64,000 nt of DNA from positions 62,001 through 126,000 of the forward strand of contig NZ_JBNPWZ010000003.1 of assembly GCF_050433565.1 (NCBI RefSeq). Reading direction: 5' to 3'. Source of the stretch: Ornithinibacillus bavariensis. Lineage in GTDB: Bacteria; Bacillota; Bacilli; Bacillales; Amphibacillaceae. Shown here piece by piece: positions 1 through 8,513 of the stretch. The position numbers were made by a program, and so were the translations under genes. Positions within the stretch are counted from its first letter, which is position 1; each line of letters starts with the position of its first letter. Below the pieces are notes generated by a model that did no database searches, was not told where the DNA came from, and saw only the letters and a list, made by a program, of their open reading frames with translations.

Positions 1-162
1 TACTTTAATCCATAAAAATTGGAGAATAATACGATAATTGCTAGGATGATTATAGCAATTGCTATCTTTACTTTCAAGAAAGAGTTATTTAATTAATAGA
101 AAGAGCTACTATCCAGTAAGATAATAGCCCTTAATTCAATATAATACACAACTTCGTTAACC
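1..162. other. Intergenic edge with a possible gene fragment
   Basis: No recognised gene. On the minus strand a frame opens with a TTG at 75-77 and runs off the window; it reads as a short basic start followed by about 16 hydrophobic residues (IAIAIIILAIIVLF), like a membrane anchor or signal peptide. It has no visible ribosome binding site, so it may be chance. Around 101-130 an imperfect inverted repeat (agctactatc / gataatagcc) followed on the minus strand by a T-rich stretch could be the yqxA terminator. In B. subtilis lepA follows yqxA, but it is not visible here. Confidence 0.25.
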
Positions 163-489
163 CTAAAAGAACAGCTGTGAAATCGAATACAAAATTTCAA
201 CAATTGTATCATAGAAGCCTTTTACAATGGTCTCTAGAAAAGATGCAGTTTTCTGACTGAGATGATTATCATTGGACTCGGAAAGTTCTTGAGCAACGGT
301 TTGTTGATTTACATTTTCTGTCTCACTTGGTTGTTTCGTTGATGTATGTCCCACTTCTTTAGCAGCTTCTTGAACTCCTGTTTTGACAGGCTGAACAGAG
401 TCACCTGCTCCGGTATAATCAATGCCCACAATTGCTCCTATTAAAAAACACACTACCAGTAATAATGAGACAGATATAAATCTAAACAT
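163..489 (-). CDS. yqxA: YqxA-like DUF3679 membrane-anchored protein
   Basis: Function unknown. The 108-residue product has one N-terminal hydrophobic helix (residues 5-23), then a polar, Gln/Glu/Ser-rich stretch and a short amphipathic C-terminus, matching the layout of the DUF3679 family. The ATG sits behind a strong site (GGGAGG, nine bases upstream). It lies 15 bp after spoIIP on the same strand, the gpr-spoIIP-yqxA order of B. subtilis, so co-transcription during sporulation is likely. The assignment rests on position and topology more than on strong sequence identity. Confidence 0.7.
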   Translation of the reverse strand: MFRFISVSLLLVVCFLIGAIVGIDYTGAGDSVQPVKTGVQEAAKEVGHTSTKQPSETENVNQQTVAQELSESNDNHLSQKTASFLETIVKGFYDTIVEILYSISQLFF

Positions 490-504
490 GAATACGAACC
501 TCCC

Positions 505-1665
505 TTATTCCGAATTCACTTTCTCCGCATCCCAGTAGTATTCGCTAAACACATCTGCTAGCGCATCTGCTGAACGATATAATTCTTCTAGGCTATTATC
601 GACTCCACCGATTTCTACTGTTAATGCATTTTCATGAAGATCTTGATTGAAGACCCCATCTGTTCCTGCACCTTTTTTAGGCGGTAAAACACCTCGACTT
701 AATCCTGGATACTTTTTCTCCATAATTTTATAAAGTTTACTCGCTATTTCTAAATTCTTTTCATAATCCTTATTTTCCCCACCGATAACAAATGCTATCT
801 TTGCATAAGACTCACCATTAATAACTTTCGTAGTTTCCTTTTTTCGCTGAGAGTCTCTATGAATGTCAAAGATATACTGAATATCTTTATTGCTGGCGAA
901 TGCCTCTTGAACATTACTGCGAATCGCATCATAGGATTGCCAATATTCCATTTTTTTCTCATCTAATAATTTCATTGTATCGGTTTTCTCTACCGTATTA
1001 CCTATACCAAGGTTAGACAGCGCACTAGCAAATCGATCACTTACCTTCGTAACATTTACTTCACGATGCTGTGCATAATTAGGGTTTGTCACACCAGGTA
1101 AATGTGGTAAAAACGATTCATAATTATGTGTGTTATAAATGTAAACTACTTTCTTATCTCCAGTCGTTGGGTGCCCATCTGGAGCTTTTTCTGGCTTTTC
1201 ATCATCGATGTCCTCATCGACAACTGCATCTCGATCTCGTAAAACCTCTTCAAGCGGTGGCGATGACTCCACTGGGAGATTCGTATAATTTGTTCCTTCC
1301 CCCGCTATAAAAATCTCACTATCATATATTGAGAAGCCTGGAAGCTCATTACCAAGAAGACTTCTTGGATCATCCGGTTTTATACTTGTTGCAATTTGGA
1401 AAATTGTCGATGATAGATTTGGTATCTCTGCTTCAGGTGGTACCGCTTCTTTAAACAAGCGATTCTCCATTCCAAATAAATATAAGAAGGTAGTTCCCTC
1501 AATTTCGCTTGTCCAGTTTGTCAATGTATTAGTAGGTATTTTTAGTGCGGGAGAAATGGTTGTAAATAATCCGATTAATGCAAATAAGCATAGTACACTA
1601 ATTAAATATAAAATACTCTTTTTAACAACTTGAAATCGATTTGTAGTATTTGGACCAAGCATCAT
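505..1665 (-). CDS. spoIIP: Stage II sporulation protein P, peptidoglycan hydrolase
   Basis: SpoIIP is the cell-wall amidase/endopeptidase of the SpoIIDMP machine that thins septal peptidoglycan and drives engulfment of the forespore. The 386-residue product has a membrane anchor (about 15-36), a variable acidic linker and a C-terminal catalytic domain. Likely zinc ligands by analogy with Amidase_3 enzymes are His180 and Glu183 (YNTHNYESF), His269 (DIHRDS) and Glu351 (LTVEIGG). The start is the first of two ATG codons behind AAGGAAGG. It follows gpr by about 100 bp and precedes yqxA, the conserved order. In B. subtilis it is made in the mother cell under sigma-E; no promoter was confidently found here. 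Confidence 0.95.
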   Translation of the reverse strand: MMLGPNTTNRFQVVKKSILYLISVLCLFALIGLFTTISPALKIPTNTLTNWTSEIEGTTFLYLFGMENRLFKEAVPPEAEIPNLSSTIFQIATSIKPDDPRSLLGNELPGFSIYDSEIFIAGEGTNYTNLPVESSPPLEEVLRDRDAVVDEDIDDEKPEKAPDGHPTTGDKKVVYIYNTHNYESFLPHLPGVTNPNYAQHREVNVTKVSDRFASALSNLGIGNTVEKTDTMKLLDEKKMEYWQSYDAIRSNVQEAFASNKDIQYIFDIHRDSQRKKETTKVINGESYAKIAFVIGGENKDYEKNLEIASKLYKIMEKKYPGLSRGVLPPKKGAGTDGVFNQDLHENALTVEIGGVDNSLEELYRSADALADVFSEYYWDAEKVNSE

Positions 1666-1766
1666 GTTCCACCTTCCTTGTTGGTCTATAGTTAAAATCT
1701 ATGACGAAACAATGGAAGGTAGAACCAAAAACTCTCTTAAATTTATAGGAAATACTAGAATATAAT

Positions 1767-2867
1767 TTATCGCGAGTAGGAAGCAAAGTTTGTTACATCA
1801 ACAGCTTCATGTAATGCTGCATTTATACCATTTGCAATTAAATGAGACATATCAATCATAAAACCATCCACTTCCTTAGGAGTAACCATCATATTATAGC
1901 CGGATGGGGTAAGAACCTCAGAAATAAGACGACGCTTTTCTTCTTCTGAAAGGGTCCCAACAATTCCCAAAAACGTCTGTCGTTTATCTTGTTCTGGCAG
2001 ATCCTCATCTGTATATTTCTTCCTACCAAAACTCATATTAGTTGGTGCCAGTGCTTTCGATGGACGATCCTTCTCACGCCACTCTCTACCGAAATGCTTT
2101 AAAATATAATCAATCGTGTCGCTTGTTATTGTGACAGCATCAACTACTGTGGGTACTCCTATAGCAATAACTGGAACCCCTAATGTTTCTTTACTTAATT
2201 CCTTTCGTTTATTTCCAACTCCTGAACCAGGATGGATTCCTGAATCGGATAGCTGAATGGTTTCATTAACACGTTCAATCGATCTTGAAGCAAGCGCATC
2301 AATGGCAATAACAAAATCCGGCTGAAACTTCTCTACTATTCCATATATAATATTACTTGTCTCAATCCCTGTTACCCCCATTACACCAGGTGTTACTGCC
2401 CCGACTGGACGATATCCTTCCGAGACGGATTCATGCTCCAGCCTGAATAAATGACTTGTTACAAGAACCTTTTCAATGGTCATAGGCCCTAGAGCATCAG
2501 GGGTAACATTCCAGTTACCAAGTCCTACTACAAGCCCTGTGCCATCTTTAGGAATATTGTTTTTTTCTAGAAGATTCTCTAGTTCGCGAGCCAATATTTT
2601 TGCCGCATTTTCTTGGCTCTTCGTGTCTTGCTTTTTAACTCCATCAGCATAAATAGTAATGTAGGAACCAGGTTTCTTCCCTAATAATTCTGCACCACTT
2701 GGATCAATATCCACATATGTTATTCTTATACCGTTTTCCTCACGATTTTTATGGTGAACACCGTTTATCTGGTCTGATTTTGCCTTTTCTTTTTCAACAT
2801 ACATATCTTTCGCTTCCACTGCTAAATCTGTACGAACCTGAAGTGTATAATCATTTTTCTCCATCAA
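1767..2867 (-). CDS. gpr: Germination protease GPR
   Basis: GPR is the aspartic-type endopeptidase (family A25) that degrades small acid-soluble spore proteins during germination. It is made as an inactive zymogen in the forespore and cleaves itself after a short propeptide. The product (366 residues) has the expected N-terminal VRTDLAVEA segment where the propeptide is removed, followed by the conserved DFVIAIDALASR and SGIHPGSGVGN blocks. Translation begins at TTG (2865-2867) or at ATG (2862-2864); both are reachable from the AAAGGATG site, and the ATG is the more conventional choice. It is divergent from rpsT, as in B. subtilis. Confidence 0.96.
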   Translation of the reverse strand: MMEKNDYTLQVRTDLAVEAKDMYVEKEKAKSDQINGVHHKNREENGIRITYVDIDPSGAELLGKKPGSYITIYADGVKKQDTKSQENAAKILARELENLLEKNNIPKDGTGLVVGLGNWNVTPDALGPMTIEKVLVTSHLFRLEHESVSEGYRPVGAVTPGVMGVTGIETSNIIYGIVEKFQPDFVIAIDALASRSIERVNETIQLSDSGIHPGSGVGNKRKELSKETLGVPVIAIGVPTVVDAVTITSDTIDYILKHFGREWREKDRPSKALAPTNMSFGRKKYTDEDLPEQDKRQTFLGIVGTLSEEEKRRLISEVLTPSGYNMMVTPKEVDGFMIDMSHLIANGINAALHEAVDVTNFASYSR

Positions 2868-2976
2868 AATTTCATCCTTTCAAAATATAACCATAATTGC
2901 TCATACTAGCTATAGCATTATCGTTCACAATTTCGCTTTAAAACATACAGGTAGGACAGAGACATAAAGATATTTA

Positions 2977-3005
2977 TTGAAAACAGGCTCTAACTTTGGT
3001 AAAAT
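2977..3005 (+). promoter_or_regulatory. Sigma-A promoter of rpsT
   Basis: TTGAAA (2977-2982), a 17-bp spacer and TAAAAT (3000-3005) lie about 50 bp upstream of the rpsT start codon. Spacing and hexamers fit a vegetative promoter, as expected for a ribosomal protein gene. Confidence 0.7.
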
Positions 3006-3056
3006 GACTCTTGTTCAATATTTATGAACGCCGATGTGTTTTTAGGAGGTGAAACA

Positions 3057-3323
3057 ATGGCTAATATTAAATCTTCAATTAAACGTGTTGATGTAAACAA
3101 TAAAAAACGTGCGCAGAACCAATCTGATAAATCAGAAATGCGTTCACAAATAAAACTTGTTGAAAAATTTATTGAAGCAAACGATGTTGAAAATGCAAAA
3201 ACTGCATTAACTGCTACAATCAAAAAAATTGATAAAGCAGTATCAAAAGGACTTATCCATAAAAACGCTGGAAATCGTCAAAAGGCTCGTTTAACTAAAA
3301 AAGTTAACGGTCTTGGTGCGTAA
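3057..3323 (+). CDS. rpsT: 30S ribosomal protein S20
   Basis: S20 binds 16S rRNA early in assembly of the small ribosomal subunit. The 88-residue product is very rich in lysine and is predicted almost wholly helical, with the typical start MANIKSSIKRV and the conserved GLIHKNAGNRQKARLTKKV near the end. A longer frame opens at 3024, but the ATG at 3057 sits behind AGGAGGTGAAACA and gives the family's usual N-terminus. It is the only plus-strand gene between gpr and holA, an arrangement kept in Bacillus. In other bacteria S20 represses its own translation; no specific leader structure was recognised here. Confidence 0.98.
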   Translation: MANIKSSIKRVDVNNKKRAQNQSDKSEMRSQIKLVEKFIEANDVENAKTALTATIKKIDKAVSKGLIHKNAGNRQKARLTKKVNGLGA

Positions 3324-3337
3324 TGTAATCTGGACAT

Positions 3338-3389
3338 AAAAAAGAGGATGCTTGGAGGGATTAACCCAACCGAACATCCTCTTTTTTTT
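3338..3389. terminator. Shared terminator of rpsT and holA
   Basis: Convergent arms AAAAGAGGATG (3340-3350) and CATCCTCTTTT (from 3375) form a stem with T-runs on both strands, so the hairpin can end rpsT (plus) and holA (minus). The holA stop codon lies inside the loop. Confidence 0.9.
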
Positions 3390-4395
3390 GAACGAGGTGA
3401 TACAATAATAATTCAAATGCTATATCCTTTTCCATCCTTCCTTGTTTCATCATAGCGTCCGTTTCTGCTAGCTGGTCCATAATAAATTGTAGTCTATTAA
3501 CCGTGAATTTCCCTTCTCTACTCTGTGCAACCTTTATTACATAAGGATGTACGCCTAATTGTTTTTGCATTTGTGCTTGGCTATATCCTTTTTGCTTTAA
3601 TAGCTTAACACGAAAAATCGTTCGGAATTGAAATGCTAATAGGGCAATTAATGCTATTGGCTCTTCCTTCATTTTCTCTAAATCCTTGTATATTCGTATT
3701 GCCTTAGCTAAATCACCATCTATTACTGCGTCAACTAAACGAAGACCCGAACTGTTTACTGTATGGGATATTAGTTCTTCTGCAATTTCTTTTGTTACCG
3801 TTCCTCGTTCTCCAACATATAGGGCAAGCTTTTCCAATTCATTTTCAATAATATTCAAATCGGTCGAAAGCTCTCGTTCAATAACTTCAATCGCATCTTT
3901 TTCAACTTGGATAACTAGTTGCCTTGCCAAATTCATTATCCATTCTGCTAATTCATATTCCTTTACAGGATTACATTCTGCTACTAATGCTTTCTTTTTT
4001 AAAGCTTTTGTGACCTTTTTCCGTTCGTCGAGTTTTTCGTATGGTACAATAAGAACTAATGTAGAATAATCAACTGGCATTTCCAAATAATTCTCCAGAT
4101 ATTCTACTTGATGCTCAAAAGGAAGCTTGTCTGATTTCGCAGTTAAGAAATTTGCGTTCGTTGCGATAACTAATTTATGCTCTCCAAAAAAAGGATATGT
4201 CTCTGCATCCGCTACAACCTCTTGAATGGATGTTTCCAATAAATCATAAATCGCTATGTTCTCTTCATCTATATCTTTTTCCAATAAATCCTTAATTTTT
4301 TGGATAAAATAATTTTCAGTGCCATATAATAAAATGACTTCTGGAATATTTTTCTGCTTTATTTGTTTAATTGCTTCTCCATATGTATTAGCCAT
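3361..4395 (-). CDS. holA: DNA polymerase III delta subunit
   Basis: The delta subunit of the clamp-loader complex opens the beta sliding clamp for loading onto DNA during replication. The 344-residue product has the N-terminal RecD-like fold typical of HolA (PEVILLYGTENYFIQ near the start), the helical lid region, and a C-terminal helical collar domain (LLAFQFRTIFRVKLLK, residues about 250-265). Length matches the B. subtilis homologue YqeN (347). The ATG follows GGAGTGAATAGCA. It converges on rpsT, and its stop codon is buried in the shared terminator. Confidence 0.96.
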   Translation of the reverse strand: MANTYGEAIKQIKQKNIPEVILLYGTENYFIQKIKDLLEKDIDEENIAIYDLLETSIQEVVADAETYPFFGEHKLVIATNANFLTAKSDKLPFEHQVEYLENYLEMPVDYSTLVLIVPYEKLDERKKVTKALKKKALVAECNPVKEYELAEWIMNLARQLVIQVEKDAIEVIERELSTDLNIIENELEKLALYVGERGTVTKEIAEELISHTVNSSGLRLVDAVIDGDLAKAIRIYKDLEKMKEEPIALIALLAFQFRTIFRVKLLKQKGYSQAQMQKQLGVHPYVIKVAQSREGKFTVNRLQFIMDQLAETDAMMKQGRMEKDIAFELLLYHLVQKKEDVRLG

Positions 4396-4465
4396 TGCTA
4401 TTCACTCCATAAGATTATATACTTTATGGTAATGGCTATGGTTTCGAATAGCAAGAAAAACCTGA

Positions 4466-4494
4466 GAGGGAAATTTGGGATATAAATTTCCCTC
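4466..4494. repeat. Perfect inverted repeat between holA and yqzM
   Basis: GAGGGAAATTT (4466-4476) and its exact reverse complement (4484-4494) flank a 7-base loop in the 311-bp space between the divergent holA and yqzM genes. On the minus strand the hairpin is followed by AGGTTTTTCTT, so it could act as a terminator or attenuator in the holA leader; an operator is the alternative. Apart from this I see nothing in 4396-4706. Confidence 0.5.
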
Positions 4495-4706
4495 CCTATC
4501 TATATAAACGTTTAACATAATGCCCTAGGAACATGATGTTAAACGATGTTTTTCTTTCATTTATAGCATGGCCTTCTACCCAAGAAGTATAGTTGTTAAC
4601 TCTTTCTAATTTTGGGTATGCATACTGAAAAATGACTTTTTTGTATCATTTGTGGATTTTTTTATGTAATTAATTTATACTAAAGGGTGAAATGGGAGGG
4701 TTAGCT

Positions 4707-4841
4707 ATGAATGAATTTGAAAAGGATCCACAATCTAAAAATAACGATGTTGTCGATTCCATCAAAGGGTTCGGGTTTTCTTTAATATTCTTTCTAATCA
4801 TATTTTTTATTGGTGTAACCATAAGTGTAATTGGTTCCTAA
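4707..4841 (+). CDS. yqzM: YqzM family small membrane protein
   Basis: A 44-residue protein of unknown function that starts MNEFEKDPQSKNNDVVDS and ends in one hydrophobic helix (FGFSLIFFLIIFFIGVTISVIG). Start motif, length and location between holA and comEC match B. subtilis YqzM, which is also 44 residues (recalled, not searched). The ATG follows GGGAGGGTTAGCT. It is short enough to be missed by length-filtered gene calling. Confidence 0.9.
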   Translation: MNEFEKDPQSKNNDVVDSIKGFGFSLIFFLIIFFIGVTISVIGS

Positions 4842-4857
4842 TACATAGTTTTACGAA

Positions 4858-4900
4858 ACAAAAGAGACTTGGTTTGTTACCGGTCTCTTTTGTCTTTTAT
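4858..4900. terminator. Shared terminator of yqzM and comEC
   Basis: Arms ACAAAAGAGAC (4858-4868) and GTCTCTTTTGT (4883-4893) with a 14-base loop are followed by CTTTTATT on the plus strand and TTCG/T-rich sequence on the minus strand. It separates yqzM (plus) from the convergent comEC (minus). Confidence 0.85.
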
Positions 4901-4915
4901 TGAATCCTTTTTATT

Positions 4916-7192
4916 CTATGGCTTGAACCGATAAAAGGTTCCTGTGTCTTCAGTAAATTGGTAAATAATCGCACCTTCTAAGTCTGTACGGAAAACATGA
5001 ATATTTTCTTTTTCCAATAGTGATATAATTTCATTTGAAGGGTGACCATAGCGATTATTTTCACCCACTGAAATCAGGGCATATGTTGGGTTTATTGCGC
5101 TGATATAAAACGGGTCAGATGAGGTGTTACTGCCATGGTGAGCAATTTTTAAAACCTCTACCTTTAAATTGGGGTAGTTTCTGATTATTTCTCTTTCTAC
5201 ATCTTTATCAATATCACCAGTGAACAGCCAGCTTTTATTCCCAAGCTCCGTAAATATAACAAGCGAGTTTTCATTGGAGCCCTTTTTATCTACCCATGGC
5301 GAGAGAATTGTAAACGTACTTCCACTTAATTCAAAGGAGTTTCCTGCTTTTAATCGCAAAATATCTGTTCCATTCCGTTGCCATTTTTTTTCAGTGCCTT
5401 CTTCAATTTGATAATATTCACTGATCATAATCGTGTTTACATCAAAATCCTCTAAAAGATAGTTCACACTACCTGCGTGATCGATATCCTCGTGGCTAAT
5501 AACGATACCATCAATTTCTCGAATTCCCTTATATTGTAAAAATGGTTTGATTATTCTCGTATAATTGGTTTTAGAGGGCTCCATTGTTTCAAAAGTAAAA
5601 CCTGATCCAGCATCAACTATTAAAACCCCTTTTCGATAAGGTAGCTCAATAACAAATGCATCACCTTGCCCAATATCTAGCATGGTCACCGTTCCATAAG
5701 GGGATATATATGGACGGAATGCAACGAAAAATAATACAAGTGTAACAAATATTCCATATAAAAACGCGCGGCGATGGACCCCTTTTTGAACAAAATACAT
5801 CATCATTAAGTATAATCCATAATATAAAACAACAAGAATGGCAGGAAAAGAACCTGACCACCAAGGAAAATAAGCTAACTGATTGACGACTTCAAGTGGT
5901 AACAAAAATAGATATTGGTGGATCATCGTAAATAACCAATCTAATGAAGTTGCTACGAAGGGTATAGGGGAAATTATCAATAAAATAAACATGAATGGTA
6001 TGACAAAGAAGGAGAAATAAGGTACGACAATAACATTGAGTAGTATAGAAAGAGGATTAAACGCATAAAAATACATCAGCTGTAGTGGAACAATAATCAT
6101 TTGTGAAACAAAACTAAGCCTTACCAACTGCATAAAAAGAGACTGATCCTTCCCAATCCATTTTCTTGAGAGGATAATACCGAAAGAGACTAGGAAAGAA
6201 AATTGAAAACCAACATGATAGATCCAATATTTATCCAACAGTAATAATATTAAAAATGTAATACTTATAATATCAGTTACTGAAAAACGAATCTTAATCT
6301 TTTGTATAATAACAACAAATAAAACCATTAACGTTGCTCTCCATACAGAAGGTTCCCCTCCTGCTAGTACAGCATAGATGGGCAAAAAAATGAATATCAA
6401 GAGCTGTGCTTTCTCCTTCGTTAGAACACTCAGCCTAAACGTCAAAAAGTAATAAAAACCAACTACTAAACCAATGTGTAATCCTGATATTGCTAATATA
6501 TGGGATAAACCCCAGCTTTGAAAATGTTCCGTAGTCTCCTCAGGAATTTGACTATCATCACCTAAAACCAATGCAATAATCCACGCACTCGTCTTATCCG
6601 AATATGCTTCAGTTATATAATTCTTCAACTTTTCCCGTAAGGAATAAAGAAAAGTTTTACTAGCTTTTCCTTGGCAAATCATATCTTGACTAGAATTAAT
6701 TTTCATTTCATACTGGATTCCATTTGCAGCGAGATATTTTTGATAATTAAATTGACCTGGATTAGTGCTCCCCACAGGAAGACTTACTTCCCCTGACAGA
6801 TGGCATGAAGCACCAAGTTGTACATCGAAAAAGTCTGATTCATTTTCATTTTGCTTAAAATAAATAATTTTAATTAGTTGATTTGTTTTATCTTCACGAA
6901 CATTAAATTGAATCACTTTTTCTGAATTTGATATTGGGGTAATTATTTGACCTGTAATACTCATTTCTAAGGGTTCAAAAGGAGATGAAACGATTTCAAT
7001 CCGAGGAAAATAAACGGTAAAAAATAGAAATGCGGTTAGGGATAGGGTTAAAGGAATCTTCCCTAACCGCCTCGTAACATACAAATACAATAGCCATAGC
7101 AAAAGAACTATACTAAAAACAACGGAATCAAAAATCACAGTAAATGCACTAAATAGTACAGAAATTGAAGGTATATGCCAATAACCTTTCAT
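4916..7192 (-). CDS. comEC: DNA internalization channel protein ComEC/Rec2
   Basis: ComEC is the proposed inner-membrane channel that carries single-stranded DNA into the cell during transformation. The 758-residue product has two N-terminal membrane helices, an OB-like soluble part (about 70-180), the multi-helix competence domain (SHILAISGLHIGLVVG at about 230-245, then many hydrophobic helices) and a C-terminal metallo-beta-lactamase-like domain with ISHEDIDHAGS and AHHGSNTSSD. That last domain is thought to degrade the non-transforming strand. The length is close to B. subtilis ComEC (776). It is the last gene of comEA-comEB-comEC, 16 bp after comEB, and appears intact. Confidence 0.97.
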   Translation of the reverse strand: MKGYWHIPSISVLFSAFTVIFDSVVFSIVLLLWLLYLYVTRRLGKIPLTLSLTAFLFFTVYFPRIEIVSSPFEPLEMSITGQIITPISNSEKVIQFNVREDKTNQLIKIIYFKQNENESDFFDVQLGASCHLSGEVSLPVGSTNPGQFNYQKYLAANGIQYEMKINSSQDMICQGKASKTFLYSLREKLKNYITEAYSDKTSAWIIALVLGDDSQIPEETTEHFQSWGLSHILAISGLHIGLVVGFYYFLTFRLSVLTKEKAQLLIFIFLPIYAVLAGGEPSVWRATLMVLFVVIIQKIKIRFSVTDIISITFLILLLLDKYWIYHVGFQFSFLVSFGIILSRKWIGKDQSLFMQLVRLSFVSQMIIVPLQLMYFYAFNPLSILLNVIVVPYFSFFVIPFMFILLIISPIPFVATSLDWLFTMIHQYLFLLPLEVVNQLAYFPWWSGSFPAILVVLYYGLYLMMMYFVQKGVHRRAFLYGIFVTLVLFFVAFRPYISPYGTVTMLDIGQGDAFVIELPYRKGVLIVDAGSGFTFETMEPSKTNYTRIIKPFLQYKGIREIDGIVISHEDIDHAGSVNYLLEDFDVNTIMISEYYQIEEGTEKKWQRNGTDILRLKAGNSFELSGSTFTILSPWVDKKGSNENSLVIFTELGNKSWLFTGDIDKDVEREIIRNYPNLKVEVLKIAHHGSNTSSDPFYISAINPTYALISVGENNRYGHPSNEIISLLEKENIHVFRTDLEGAIIYQFTEDTGTFYRFKP

Positions 7193-7208
7193 ACTTAATG
7201 ATACCTTT

Positions 7209-7772
7209 TTATGATAAATGAAATAATTCTTGCGCTTTTTCCTTGAGGGCAGTAGCTTTTGAAGTCGTATCTGATTCCACTAGTTCTAGCAGTTCTTTTA
7301 CAACCGATGATTTCTCTTTATAAAGCATATCTAAGGCAAGATAGTCTAACTCAACCTTTTCCGTTTCTACTCCTGCTTCCTTAAATAGCTGTACAGCATA
7401 AGGATGGTTTTTATAGTCCTCAGCATAATAAACCTTTTTAATGCCACTTTGAATAAGTTGCTTACAACATTGCAAGCAAGGAAAATGTGTTACATATATA
7501 TCTGCATTTTCGGTAGGAACACCGAACTTAGCACATTGAAGGAGAGCATTAGCCTCGGCATGTACCGTCCTGACACAATGACCATCAATCACATAGCAGC
7601 CTTCATCCACGCAATGTACATCACCAGATACACTTCCATTGTAACCCCCAGCAATAATCCTTTTGTCACGAACGATGGTTGCTCCTACCATTAATCTTGT
7701 ACAGGTACTACGTAACGAAAGTAAATGACTTTGTGCCATAAAATATTGATTCCATGAGATTCTTTCCATCAT
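7209..7772 (-). CDS. comEB: dCMP deaminase family protein ComEB
   Basis: Cytidine/deoxycytidylate deaminase-fold protein, expected to convert dCMP to dUMP. The zinc site is clear: His71 and Glu73 (HAEAN) plus Cys99 and Cys102 (PCLQC), within a 187-residue protein close to B. subtilis ComEB in length. Extra cysteines and histidines around residues 50-70 suggest a second metal site, seen in some dCMP deaminases. The first ATG lies seven bases after GGGG; a second ATG follows directly. It sits between comEA and comEC, although in B. subtilis comEB is not needed for transformation. Confidence 0.95.
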   Translation of the reverse strand: MMERISWNQYFMAQSHLLSLRSTCTRLMVGATIVRDKRIIAGGYNGSVSGDVHCVDEGCYVIDGHCVRTVHAEANALLQCAKFGVPTENADIYVTHFPCLQCCKQLIQSGIKKVYYAEDYKNHPYAVQLFKEAGVETEKVELDYLALDMLYKEKSSVVKELLELVESDTTSKATALKEKAQELFHLS

Positions 7773-7831
7773 AAATTATCCCCTCTCTATTAAATCTAGT
7801 TTACCTTGCTTGGATTTAAATCGTCAATCTA

Positions 7832-8413
7832 CTAAGGAATTTGAATTTCCTCCTTTAAAGCATCTAATGTTTTCTCACCAATACCAGAAACCTCTAATAA
7901 GTCTTCTACTTGCTTAAAATACCCAAATTCTTCTCGATATTGAATAATTGCCCTTGCTTTTGATGGACCTATTCCAGGTAATTGTTGTATTTCTTCTTCT
8001 GAAGCATAATTTATTCTTACTTTTCCTTGTTTTGACTGTTCAGAAGTACCATCCGATTCCATTTCCCCATGCTTTGGAACAATGATAATCATTTCATCTA
8101 AAACCTTTTGTGCCAAATTAATCATCTGCTGATCGGCATCTTTTGTAAATCCACCTGCAGCGTCAACAACATCTTTTACTCTGGCATCGGAAGGCATATC
8201 GTATACACCAGGTGACATAACCTCACCTTTAATGTCTACCATTAATTGGCTTTCGTTAGATTCCAAATTCGTTTCATTTGGCAAAGAAGTTTCCTGTTCT
8301 AATGGGGTAATTGTTGTGGATGGCTTTTCTCGATTAATCATAAAAAATAAGACAATTAAAGCAGTAATACCAATACCGATTGCAAACAGATTTTTACGAA
8401 GCAAATGTATCAT
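7832..8413 (-). CDS. comEA: Competence DNA receptor ComEA
   Basis: ComEA is the membrane-anchored protein that binds incoming double-stranded DNA and passes it to ComEC. The product has a short basic start, one membrane helix (about 8-25), a polar linker, a SLBB domain (VDIKGEVMSPGVYDM onward) and a C-terminal helix-hairpin-helix pair (EEIQQLPGIGPSKARAIIQYR and VSGIGEKTLDALK) that binds DNA. The longest frame begins at 8473, but the ATG at 8413 follows GGATGTGAT with proper spacing and starts directly before the anchor, giving 193 residues. B. subtilis has comER divergent here; it is missing in this window. Confidence 0.95.
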   Translation of the reverse strand: MIHLLRKNLFAIGIGITALIVLFFMINREKPSTTITPLEQETSLPNETNLESNESQLMVDIKGEVMSPGVYDMPSDARVKDVVDAAGGFTKDADQQMINLAQKVLDEMIIIVPKHGEMESDGTSEQSKQGKVRINYASEEEIQQLPGIGPSKARAIIQYREEFGYFKQVEDLLEVSGIGEKTLDALKEEIQIP

Positions 8414-8444
8414 TTTTATCACATCCCAGTTATCTAGTCCTATC

Positions 8445-8473
8445 ATCATACCGAATGGAATAGATCCTGGCAA
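8445..8473 (-). promoter_or_regulatory. Promoter of the comE operon
   Basis: On the minus strand TTGCCA (8468-8473), a 17-bp spacer and TATGAT (8445-8450) lie about 30 bp upstream of the chosen comEA start. This promoter starts directly after the terminator of the yqe operon. No clear ComK box pair was found. Confidence 0.6.
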
Positions 8474-8513
8474 AAATACAAAAGGACGAGAAATGGCACT
8501 ATCTCATCCTTTT
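8474..8513 (-). terminator. Terminator of the yqeG-yqeM operon
   Basis: Arms AAAAGGATGAGA and TCTCGTCCTTTT (minus strand; one G-U pair) close a 10-base loop and are followed by GTATTTTT. The yqeM stop codon (8499-8501) lies in the loop. The hairpin insulates yqeM from the comE promoter. Confidence 0.8.

Noticed and set aside
8414..8473. N-terminal extension of comEA
   Set aside because: It would start on the -35 box of the comE promoter; the ATG at 8413 has a ribosome binding site and begins at the membrane anchor.
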